Positions 1-5,178 of a stretch of 5,178 nucleotides of DNA are shown here, one piece after another. Positions within the stretch are counted from its first letter, which is position 1. Each line of letters begins with the position of its first letter. Below the pieces are notes generated by a model. The model was not told the origin of the DNA. It saw nothing but the letters and a program-made list of their open reading frames with translations, and searched no databases. The translations under genes were made by a program, and so were the position numbers. The DNA is from Bacteroides sp. (GTDB lineage Bacteria; Bacteroidota; Bacteroidia; Bacteroidales; SM23-62), in assembly GCA_030589965.1 (NCBI GenBank), contig JAUUZM010000254.1:1-5178 (forward strand), in the 5' to 3' direction.

Positions 1-998
1 ATTTCAGCTACCTGCCTGGAATCTGTAATTGGTATTTGATATAAATGCTTTAGTAATTGCTGAGCTTTTTTAATCCTACTTCCAAGCTTCGGCATTCGAT
101 TTGTTTCCAGATCGGTTTTAAGGCTTAATATATCCTTAAAAACTTGTATTGATTCTTTTGATGTTTCAATAACCCCAACCAAGAAAAACTTTATCCATTG
201 AATCATATTACTCGTCAGTCTCACTGTCATTAAATTGTCATAGTAGAAGCTTCTATGTCGCTCAAAAAAATCTGATAGATACAATGAAGGTTTCTCAAGA
301 ACATCGTTACTGACCAGGTAAAGTGTAATAAGAAGTCTTCCAAGACGTCCATTGCCATCTAAAAATGGATGTATTGTTTCAAATTGATAATGAATGATCG
401 CTATCTTAATGAGATGTGGGATAGCAAAATCATCATCATTAATGAATTTTTCTAAGTCGCTCATTAATTCTAATACTTCCGACTGGTGGGGAGGAATAAA
501 AACGGCATCCTTCAAAGTTGCTCCAATCCAATTCTGACTTGCCCTGAATTCTCCTGGAATTCTGCATTTTCCTCTTACCCCCGACAATAATATTCGGTGT
601 ATATTTCTGATTAACCTGTTTGAGATTGGAAAATTTTCCAATTCCTTTATTGAAATATTAATTGCTTGTATATAATTTTGAACTTCAGCCCAGTCATCTC
701 TTCTCTCAGGGCTTATATCCACTTCCCTGATTAGAGCTTCTTCCATGTTTGTTTTTGTCCCCTCTATTCTGCTCGAGCTTGTTGCTTCTTTAAGAATATG
801 CATGGAAATGAAGAAATCAACATCAGGAATTATTTGGGAAAAAGCGTTAAGTTCTCCAACCAGGCGATTTGCTTCAGCCAGCAATTTATTTACTTCCGGA
901 GTTGAAATAATCCATTCATGATTGATTTTCTCAGGAGAGAATGATTTATACTCTAATTGCTTAATATACTGTCCTGAATTGAAATCTTGCAAATTCAT
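1..998 (-). CDS. Fic-domain protein (probable AMP transferase), class II, C-terminus cut by window edge
   Basis: Reading the minus strand from ATG at 998 gives 332 codons with no stop before the window edge. Residues 210-221 read HPFLDGNGRLGR, a full match to the Fic motif HPFx(D/E)GNGRxxR; H210 would be the catalytic base. Proteins with this motif usually transfer AMP from ATP to a Ser, Thr or Tyr of a target protein. Residues 75-80 (SSRIEG) fit the inhibitory motif (S/T)xxxE(G/N), with E79 as the expected ATP-blocking glutamate. It lies N-terminal to the Fic core, which defines class II, and sits in a Fic_N-like segment (about 35-115). Residues 149-170, containing FRASQNWIGA and ending in IPP, match the target-binding flap. 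Relatives such as Shewanella SoFic have about 370 residues and end in a winged helix; the visible end (ITDSRQVAE) looks like the start of that domain. An in-frame stop at 1035-1037 leaves 998 as the only ATG. No antitoxin gene adjoins it, as expected when inhibition is built in. The target is unknown. Confidence 0.93.
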   Translation of the reverse strand, partial: MNLQDFNSGQYIKQLEYKSFSPEKINHEWIISTPEVNKLLAEANRLVGELNAFSQIIPDVDFFISMHILKEATSSSRIEGTKTNMEEALIREVDISPERRDDWAEVQNYIQAINISIKELENFPISNRLIRNIHRILLSGVRGKCRIPGEFRASQNWIGATLKDAVFIPPHQSEVLELMSDLEKFINDDDFAIPHLIKIAIIHYQFETIHPFLDGNGRLGRLLITLYLVSNDVLEKPSLYLSDFFERHRSFYYDNLMTVRLTSNMIQWIKFFLVGVIETSKESIQVFKDILSLKTDLETNRMPKLGSRIKKAQQLLKHLYQIPITDSRQVAE

Positions 999-1059
999 AT
1001 TTTCACTTTTGCTGTAAATTGCAAATATAATGATTTATATTTTCATATTATTCATATTT
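993..1059. repeat. Three copies of TTCATATT around the Fic start
   Basis: TTCATATT occurs exactly at 994-1001 (over the Fic start codon), 1042-1049 and 1051-1058. The last two are spaced by 9 bases. The first and third share the 10-mer ATTCATATTT, and a partial copy (ATTCATA) lies at 1081-1087. The copies flank the candidate -7 box, so they could be an operator, perhaps for the winged helix that such Fic proteins usually carry. Low sequence complexity makes chance a serious alternative. Confidence 0.35.
1022..1029 (-). promoter_or_regulatory. Candidate -7 box for the Fic gene
   Basis: On the minus strand this reads TATATTTG, an exact match to the Bacteroidota -7 consensus TAnnTTTG. Transcription would start about 18 bases before the ATG at 998. 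No good TTTG -33 element lies at the expected 19-base spacing; the nearest TTTG (1060-1063) is about 30 bases away. The region is very AT-rich, so a chance match is possible. Confidence 0.4.
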
Positions 1060-1110
1060 CAAAAATATAATAATCCTTACATTCATACGTCAATGAAACT
1101 TCAATCTAAA

Positions 1111-1164
1111 CGGGGTACACTCAAAAGAAAAGTATCATAATTCCGGCAGTGGCACCCTGTACAT
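1111..1164. other. Possible decayed insertion-sequence end
   Basis: The 229-base gap between the Fic and dehydrogenase genes holds no convincing gene. This part is richer in GC than its AT-rich left flank. It contains GGGGTACACT (1112-1121), ATTCCGGCAGTGGCACCCTG (1140-1159) and GTACATACCC (1159-1168). Read in reverse, the core GGGTGCCACTGCCGGAAT resembles, from memory, the repeated terminal motifs of IS21-family elements in Bacteroidota. No transposase, target duplication or second end is visible, so the identification is weak. Confidence 0.2.
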
Positions 1165-1227
1165 ACCCATTGATGTGGCTAATTTTCAGGGATCAATACA
1201 TTTCCGTGCATTATCGAAGTATCCGAT

Positions 1228-2163
1228 TTATACAGTTATTACGACATTCCCTTTTTTGTGACCACTGTCGACGTAACGATGAGCTTCGACCATATCTTCC
1301 AATTGAAATCGTTTATCAATGATCGTTTTTAACTTTCCGTCCACGCAGAGTTGACCAAGGTATTTTAGATCTTCAGCCCCAATCTTTAATCCGCCTGTTG
1401 AATTTAATCCATCGAGAAAAATCCCATTCTTTTTCAATGATACTTTTCGTTGTGAGGCAGCAATCTTTGAAACTGAGTCAAAAATAACATCATAGGTCTC
1501 ATTGCGATCATTGAAATTCTCCTGAGTGTAATCAATGACTTTATCTGCTCCAAGAGATTTTACCATTTCCAAATTACTGGTGCTACATACACCTGTGACC
1601 TCTGCTCCTAAGTTTTTGGCAAGCTGTACTGAGTATGTCCCCATGCTTCCGGAAGCCCCGTAGATAAGAACTTTCTGTCCCTCTTGTATATTTGCTTTTC
1701 GAAGAACGAGCAAGGCTGTTAATGCTCCGTTTGAAACGGGAGCAATTTCCTCATAGGTCATATTGTTTGGCTTAAGCGCTAAAAGTCCATCTTCCGGGAG
1801 GCAAATATATTCTGCATAAGCACCAAACTTAAATCCCTTATAGGCTGATGCGAACACCTGGTCGCCTTCCTTAAACAGCGTTACATCTTTCCCAACTTCA
1901 ACAATCTCTCCTGCCAGATCCATACCCAATATTTTATTCCTGGGTCCTTTAAATCCCAACATTAAACGCATCATAGGCTTGAAAAAGAAATCTTTGACCG
2001 TACCTAAACCGGGCTTGAGACTCCTTAGTTTTGTGTCTCCTACATGTGCTGTCGTTGCATAAATTCTTATGAGAACTTCATTCACCCTGGGACTAGGTTT
2101 TTTCACTTCTTGAAGTTGCAGGACTTCCGGAGGACCATATTTTGTGCATACAATTGCTTTCAT
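1228..2163 (-). CDS. Zinc-free medium-chain dehydrogenase/reductase (NAD(P)-dependent, quinone-oxidoreductase-like)
   Basis: This 311-residue protein has an N-terminal GroES-like domain (about 28-125, with the LGMDLAGEIVEVGKDV core at 79-94) and a C-terminal nucleotide-binding domain (about 130-311). The glycine-rich loop is GASGSMG at 169-175, followed by VQLAKNLGAEV, typical of NAD(P)H-binding medium-chain reductases. The position that carries the catalytic zinc-binding Cys in alcohol dehydrogenases reads AHVGDTKLR (39-47), and no structural-zinc cysteine cluster is present, so it should be a zinc-independent reductase of quinones, enones or related carbonyls. The substrate cannot be told. 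The end (SGHKKGNVVITV) is intact and family-like. The stretch after GIFLDG (247-252) is short: family members generally have about 25 more residues before the EDLxxL helix (264-269). The frame is open throughout, so the protein is probably shortened rather than dead. It is divergent from the hydrolase operon and lies upstream of the Fic gene on the same strand, 229 bases away. The ATG at 2161-2163 lacks a Shine-Dalgarno sequence. Confidence 0.88.
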   Translation of the reverse strand: MKAIVCTKYGPPEVLQLQEVKKPSPRVNEVLIRIYATTAHVGDTKLRSLKPGLGTVKDFFFKPMMRLMLGFKGPRNKILGMDLAGEIVEVGKDVTLFKEGDQVFASAYKGFKFGAYAEYICLPEDGLLALKPNNMTYEEIAPVSNGALTALLVLRKANIQEGQKVLIYGASGSMGTYSVQLAKNLGAEVTGVCSTSNLEMVKSLGADKVIDYTQENFNDRNETYDVIFDSVSKIAASQRKVSLKKNGIFLDGLNSTGGLKIGAEDLKYLGQLCVDGKLKTIIDKRFQLEDMVEAHRYVDSGHKKGNVVITV

Positions 2164-2183
2164 TTGTTACATCTCAGTACTTA

Positions 2184-2214
2184 TTTGTATAATGTCTTGC
2201 AATTCGTAAATTTA
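2184..2214 (+). promoter_or_regulatory. Candidate Bacteroidota-type promoter for the hydrolase operon
   Basis: TTTG at 2184-2187 (-33 element), a 19-base spacer, then TAAATTTA at 2207-2214 match the TTTG / TAnnTTTG promoter in all but the last base. Transcription would begin near 2220, giving a leader of about 14 bases before the ATG at 2234. It lies in the 70-base gap between divergent genes, where a promoter must exist. Confidence 0.45.
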
Positions 2215-2215
2215 A

Positions 2216-2244
2216 AAAACTTACAGAAAGAGTATGACGCACAA
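2216..2244 (-). promoter_or_regulatory. Candidate promoter for the dehydrogenase gene
   Basis: On the minus strand, TTG (2244-2242), an 18-base spacer and TAAGTTTT (2223-2216) form a 7-of-8 match to the -7 box with a partial -33 element. It would overlap the start of the plus-strand operon and lie next to its -7 box, so the two genes could compete for polymerase. A weak call in AT-rich DNA. Confidence 0.22.
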
Positions 2245-3067
2245 GGAATATGAATGGACCCTGGACGGGAAAAAAGTATTTGCCCAATCCTGGCTTCCCG
2301 ATAATGAACCAAAAGCAATCATTAACCTGGTCCATGGAATGGGTGAGCATTCAGGCAGATATGAACGCTGGGGAAACCTCTTTGCCGAAGCCGGGTATGC
2401 AATAATCACAACAGATCTGCCCGGGCATGGTAAAACTGAGGGCAAGATCGGACATACCAAAAGTTACCAGATTCTTATGGACCAGATTGACCTGATGCTT
2501 ACTAAATCTGAAGAAATGTTCCCTGGGATTCCCAGGATCCTGTATGGACACAGCATGGGAGGTAATCTCGTCATCAATTATGCCATATCCAAAGATCCCC
2601 CCATCTCAGCCCTGATTGCCACATCACCCTGGTTAAGATTGGTTATTCCGGTCAGTGGGGTAGAAAAAGTTTTTTCTAAAGTGTTCAATTCCATTGCACC
2701 CGGACTGACAATAAAAGCTAAAGGCCTGGGTGCTGAAAAGCTATCCAACGATCCTGAACACTGGGAAAGTGTTCGTACTGACCCCGTCTGTCACAGAAAG
2801 ATATCAGTAAGGTACGCTTATGAAATTATGAAAATGGGAGAATACGCACTCAGACATGTCTACCAGATTAATAAACCCTTCCTGTTAATGCATGGTAGCG
2901 GGGATGAGATAACCTCTCATAAGGCCAGCGAGGAATTTGTTGCAAACACCGCAGAGAGGACCCAGCTCAAAATATGGGAAGGATTCAGGCATGAGCTGCA
3001 TAATACGCTGGAACATAAAGAGGTATTCGATTTAATTTTAAATTGGCTGAAGGCTCAGGAACTATGA
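2234..3067 (+). CDS. Alpha/beta hydrolase, monoacylglycerol lipase / lysophospholipase type
   Basis: This 277-residue protein belongs to the serine aminopeptidase S33 / Hydrolase_4 group, whose members cleave monoacylglycerols or lysophospholipids to free a fatty acid. The oxyanion-side motif HGMGEHSGRY is at 34-43, followed by the family segment TTDLPGHGKTEGK at 59-71. The nucleophile elbow is GHSMGG at 105-110, making S107 the nucleophile. D224 (in MHGSGDEIT) and H253 (in EGFRHELHN) complete the triad. Residues about 128-205 form the variable lid that sets substrate range. There is no signal peptide, so it is likely cytoplasmic. Length is normal for the family. The ATG at 2234 is the only start after an in-frame stop at 2213-2215; a purine-rich AGAAAGAG (2225-2232) lies directly before it. 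Its stop overlaps the next start by four bases (ATGA at 3064-3067), so it is the first gene of a coupled operon. The exact ester substrate is not determined. Confidence 0.92.
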   Translation: MTHKEYEWTLDGKKVFAQSWLPDNEPKAIINLVHGMGEHSGRYERWGNLFAEAGYAIITTDLPGHGKTEGKIGHTKSYQILMDQIDLMLTKSEEMFPGIPRILYGHSMGGNLVINYAISKDPPISALIATSPWLRLVIPVSGVEKVFSKVFNSIAPGLTIKAKGLGAEKLSNDPEHWESVRTDPVCHRKISVRYAYEIMKMGEYALRHVYQINKPFLLMHGSGDEITSHKASEEFVANTAERTQLKIWEGFRHELHNTLEHKEVFDLILNWLKAQEL

Positions 3068-4053
3068 AATTCCGCACAGAGGTAGAAATCCCGGCCCCTG
3101 AACAACAAATCAGTTATCGCTCAAACCTGTTGTTTATGGGTTCCTGTTTCACCGAAAATATAGGTGATGTCATGAAGAATATGCAATTCTCCATTGATGT
3201 GAATCCTTTTGGTGTCAATTATAATCCTTCCTCTGTTGCAAGGAATTTATGGACCCTGATAAACCAAAAAGAATACTCCACAGATAACCTGCAATCAGAC
3301 AGTGGCAGGTGGTTTTCATTTGACCATCACAGCGATTTCTCAGATTCTGATCAGGATACCTGCCTGGAAAATATAAACCGAAGAATAAATCTATCAGGCA
3401 GCAATCTCAAAAAAACAGATTACCTTCTGCTGACATGGGGTACCGCCTGGGTCTATGTCTATAAAAAGACGGCAAACGTAGTATCCAACTGCCATAAACT
3501 ACCTGCCAATAATTTCAGCCGGCATCTATTGTCCGTCAGCCAGATCACGGACACCTATACCAAGCTTTTTGCCGCCCTTAGAATGTCCGCACCTGAACTA
3601 AAAATCATCCTTACCGTTAGTCCCGTTCGTCACTGGAAAGATGGAGCTAGTCTCAATTCAGTCAGCAAATCTTCCCTGATACTTGCAGCTCACAAACTTA
3701 CGGAGATGTTTAGTTATTGCGAATACTTCCCGGCCTGGGAAATTGCCATGGATGACCTGAGAGATTACAGGTACTACGATGATGACCTGGTTCATCCAAA
3801 CAAGCAGATGATTTCATACATCTGGGAAAAGTTTTCCGCCGCATGGCTGGATGAGAAAACAATCAAGATCATGAAATCTGTGGAGAAACTTGTAAATGCC
3901 CGGAATCACAGGCCATTTGACCCGGAATCTGAAAAACACAGGGAGTTTTGTAAAAAACAACTGGAAGATATCCTCCGCCTTGGAGAACAATATCCCTTCC
4001 TCAAACTTGGTGAATTGGAGGATTTTTTCCATGCATCGCTGAAGAAGAAATGA
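3064..4053 (+). CDS. GSCFA-family protein (SGNH-type hydrolase fold)
   Basis: The 329-residue product carries the signature GSCF at 26-29, inside LLFMGSCFTENIG (22-34), which names the GSCFA family. The fold is related to SGNH hydrolases: S27 fits the block I nucleophile and D241-L-V-H244, followed by PN, fits the block V Asp-x-x-His. Between them lie LLLTWGTAWVY (121-131), where SGNH enzymes have their third conserved block, and TVSPVRHWKDG (184-194), a strongly family-like segment. A helical, charged tail follows (about 262-329). The natural substrate of the family is not established; an ester or acyl group on a sugar or lipid is a reasonable guess. No signal peptide is seen. An in-frame TTG at 3043 would add seven residues, but the ATG at 3064 is preferred: it forms an ATGA overlap with the preceding stop, has AGGA at 3057-3060, and gives the usual family N-terminus (MKFRTEV). 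Its own stop overlaps the next start in the same way at 4050-4053. Confidence 0.9.
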   Translation: MKFRTEVEIPAPEQQISYRSNLLFMGSCFTENIGDVMKNMQFSIDVNPFGVNYNPSSVARNLWTLINQKEYSTDNLQSDSGRWFSFDHHSDFSDSDQDTCLENINRRINLSGSNLKKTDYLLLTWGTAWVYVYKKTANVVSNCHKLPANNFSRHLLSVSQITDTYTKLFAALRMSAPELKIILTVSPVRHWKDGASLNSVSKSSLILAAHKLTEMFSYCEYFPAWEIAMDDLRDYRYYDDDLVHPNKQMISYIWEKFSAAWLDEKTIKIMKSVEKLVNARNHRPFDPESEKHREFCKKQLEDILRLGEQYPFLKLGELEDFFHASLKKK

Positions 4054-4314
4054 ATCATTTAATTACAAGGCAGATTCACCACCGGGTCTTTACCAGAATG
4101 AGCCGGAGACGGTGCAGCCATATTTCTTGATTTTGAAAAAGGACCCAGCATTTATAAACATGGAGACGCATCCTCGGGCCACTGGGAACCTGGGGAAATC
4201 AGGAGGCCCGCATCCCTTCCCTACTGGTCACATCGAATAGCCATCAAAATACTGGAATGGTTTTTGCATTTTTATTATTTTTACAAGGGATTACCAGAAA
4301 ACCACATGCAATGA
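4050..4314 (+). pseudogene. Small unknown gene interrupted by a one-base frameshift
   Basis: No single frame spans this stretch, but two frames join to make one gene. ATG at 4050 overlaps the GSCFA stop (ATGA, 4050-4053) and opens MNHLITRQIHHRVFTRMS before ending at TGA 4128-4130. The frame one base over is open from 4102 to TGA 4312-4314, reading GDGAAIFLDFEKGPSIYKHG and on through a Trp/Pro-rich part (SGHWEPGE; LPYWSHRIAIKILEW) to YKGLPENHMQ. Its stop overlaps the next start (ATGA, 4311-4314). Removing one base near 4101-4104 would yield about 87 residues and restore coupling at both ends. Past about codon 18 the first frame turns implausible (SRRRCSHIS), which places the shift there. I do not recognise the family; no signal peptide or domain is evident, only an aromatic, hydrophobic stretch near the end. 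It may be a real pseudogene or a sequencing or assembly indel. The gene-level reading is inference from frame continuity and the paired overlaps. Confidence 0.6.
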
Positions 4315-5102
4315 AAAAAGTAATAATTCTTCCAATAATTTTCATCCTTGCCCTTAGCATCCAGGCACAGCCCAGCAGCTACAAGGTAATTAAGGTCAAC
4401 GGAAGCATTCAATACGTTCGTACCGGTAGTAAAATGGCCCTGGGCGATGAATTTGCAGAAACTGAAAATCTTACTTTTGGTTCACCCAGCGCCAGGGCTG
4501 CAGTTATTAATCCCGGCAAAGGAAGATTTATACTAACTCCTGAATCCTCCGGCAAACTCACAGGCGCCAGGTCCAACTTCCTCCCGGCCAGGAGCAATAT
4601 CAGTACTCGGGGAGGAGCGTTGAACTCCAGGAACGATGTTCAGAACCAGTTCTCCGAAGCAGTGGCCATAATTTACAAAGCCAGCTGGCATATAAATCCC
4701 TACCAGTTCCCCATGGATGAAAACAGGTTCTTCTTTCTTCAGTACCAGTACAATGGCGAGCAAATCAACAAGAAACTACTTTCCAAGGAAAGCAAGCTGG
4801 TTTTCTCCCGTGAGGAAATTCTGAAAGTGGATGATCAGTCCATCGAAAAATTAGACAAACCAGACGCCAAACTCTATTATTACTCAGCCGATGGTCCGCA
4901 GTATATAAGCGAATTTGACCTGATATTCCCAGAGATGGAATTACTGAAATCAGAAGCCGGAATAATCCTTGGAGAATTCAGCAGCATGGATTATAGTCGT
5001 AAAGTCAATGAACTCTCCGGCTACCTGTTCGAATTCTACGGAAAACCTGACAAGGAAGATGTTATGTTCTTCCTCGAAAAGGATTTCGGACTTAAAAAAT
5101 AA
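4311..5102 (+). CDS. Exported protein of unknown function with FecR-like N-terminal segment
   Basis: The 263-residue product begins with a Sec signal peptide: MKK, a hydrophobic core (about 4-16) and SIQAQ, with likely cleavage after A19. It should be periplasmic or outside the cell; there is no lipobox Cys. Residues about 24-77 (YKVIKVNGSIQYVRTG, then LGDEFAETENL and GRFILTP) have the strand-rich pattern of the FecR-like domain, in which a short beta sheet is built around a G-S-I-Q turn. The rest matches nothing I can name: a linker containing ISTRGGALNSRND (97-109), an aromatic segment (RFFFLQYQYNGE, 139-150) and a C-terminal part ending YGKPDKEDVMFFLEKDFGL. The pattern resembles a conserved hypothetical family I recall from Bacteroidota, but no function follows. 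An upstream ATG at 4257 in the same frame would bury the signal peptide and overlap the preceding gene by 58 bases. ATG at 4311 restores MKK and gives the ATGA overlap, so it is chosen. It is the last visible gene of the operon. Confidence 0.82.
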   Translation: MKKVIILPIIFILALSIQAQPSSYKVIKVNGSIQYVRTGSKMALGDEFAETENLTFGSPSARAAVINPGKGRFILTPESSGKLTGARSNFLPARSNISTRGGALNSRNDVQNQFSEAVAIIYKASWHINPYQFPMDENRFFFLQYQYNGEQINKKLLSKESKLVFSREEILKVDDQSIEKLDKPDAKLYYYSADGPQYISEFDLIFPEMELLKSEAGIILGEFSSMDYSRKVNELSGYLFEFYGKPDKEDVMFFLEKDFGLKK

Positions 5103-5178
5103 ATTCCCATATCTGACTGTTTTCCCGTCTTTTGCTTAATTTTAATAGCTGAACCACTATTAAAACCCGGCAATGAAG
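5103..5178 (+). other. Non-coding end of window with a possible next gene start
   Basis: No open frame or clear hairpin terminator is visible after the stop at 5100-5102. TAATTTTA (5137-5144) is a 7-of-8 match to the Bacteroidota -7 box, without a good -33 element, and ATGAAG at 5173-5178 could be the first two codons of a further plus-strand gene. Too little sequence remains to tell. Confidence 0.15.

Noticed and set aside
1093..1140. Short plus-strand ORF of 15 codons starting ATGAAACTT
   Set aside because: Too short, no ribosome site, no recognisable product, and it runs into the possible insertion-sequence scar.
1211..1230. Small inverted repeat ATCG / CGAT after the dehydrogenase stop as a terminator
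   Set aside because: The stem is only four base pairs and no U-run follows on the minus strand.
2188..2193. TATAAT as an E. coli-type -10 box
   Set aside because: No matching -35 element is present, and the Bacteroidota housekeeping sigma factor uses TAnnTTTG instead; the motif is likely chance in AT-rich DNA.
3043..3063. TTG start at 3043 for the GSCFA gene
   Set aside because: A rarer start that lies inside the lipase gene; the ATG at 3064 has a coupled ATGA overlap and the normal family N-terminus.
4128..4130. Programmed +1 frameshift at TCT TGA in the small gene, as in the release-factor 2 gene
   Set aside because: The site lacks the slippery CTT T and no Shine-Dalgarno-like stimulator is in place. 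The translated sequence of the first frame already looks wrong about nine codons earlier, so an indel near 4101-4104 fits better.
4257..4310. Earlier ATG at 4257 for the exported protein
   Set aside because: It would add 18 residues before a textbook MKK signal peptide and overlap the preceding frame by 58 bases; the ATG at 4311 gives the operon's usual ATGA overlap.
3814..4763. Several 60-80 codon frames antisense to the GSCFA and exported-protein genes
   Set aside because: They lie wholly or largely opposite well-supported genes, have no family features, and look like shadows of plus-strand coding.

Overview
The window looks like a chromosomal segment from a member of the Bacteroidota. Evidence for this: a GSCFA-family gene, which is typical of that phylum; near-absence of Shine-Dalgarno sequences before starts; candidate promoters that fit the Bacteroidota TTTG / TAnnTTTG pattern better than the E. 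coli one; and a signal peptide ending in IQAQ. No genus can be named from the sequence alone.

Left part, minus strand (1-2163). A class II Fic-domain protein (1-998) runs off the left edge and so lacks its C-terminus. It has a complete Fic active-site motif and an N-terminal inhibitory motif. Its upstream region (999-1227) is AT-rich, holds a good -7 box and three exact copies of TTCATATT, and then a short stretch (about 1111-1164) that may be a decayed insertion-sequence end. Next comes a zinc-free medium-chain dehydrogenase/reductase (1228-2163), also on the minus strand, which appears about 25 residues shorter than usual in its C-terminal half.

Right part, plus strand (2234-5102). A 70-bp divergent promoter region precedes what I read as a tightly coupled four-gene operon. 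The genes are an alpha/beta-hydrolase of the monoacylglycerol lipase type (2234-3067), a GSCFA/SGNH-type hydrolase (3064-4053), a small gene of about 87 codons that is interrupted by a one-base frameshift (4050-4314), and an exported protein with a FecR-like N-terminal segment (4311-5102). Each junction is the same 4-base ATGA start/stop overlap. That repeated geometry is the main evidence that the small third gene is, or recently was, real even though no single reading frame spans it.

The operon pairs two serine-hydrolase folds with an unknown small protein and an exported protein. A shared role in handling acyl esters or the cell envelope is possible but is only inference. The Fic gene is clearly poorer in GC (about 34% in four sampled 60-base rows) than the operon (about 48% in four sampled rows), so the left end may have been acquired separately. 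The last 76 bases are non-coding and may lead into another plus-strand gene starting at 5173.
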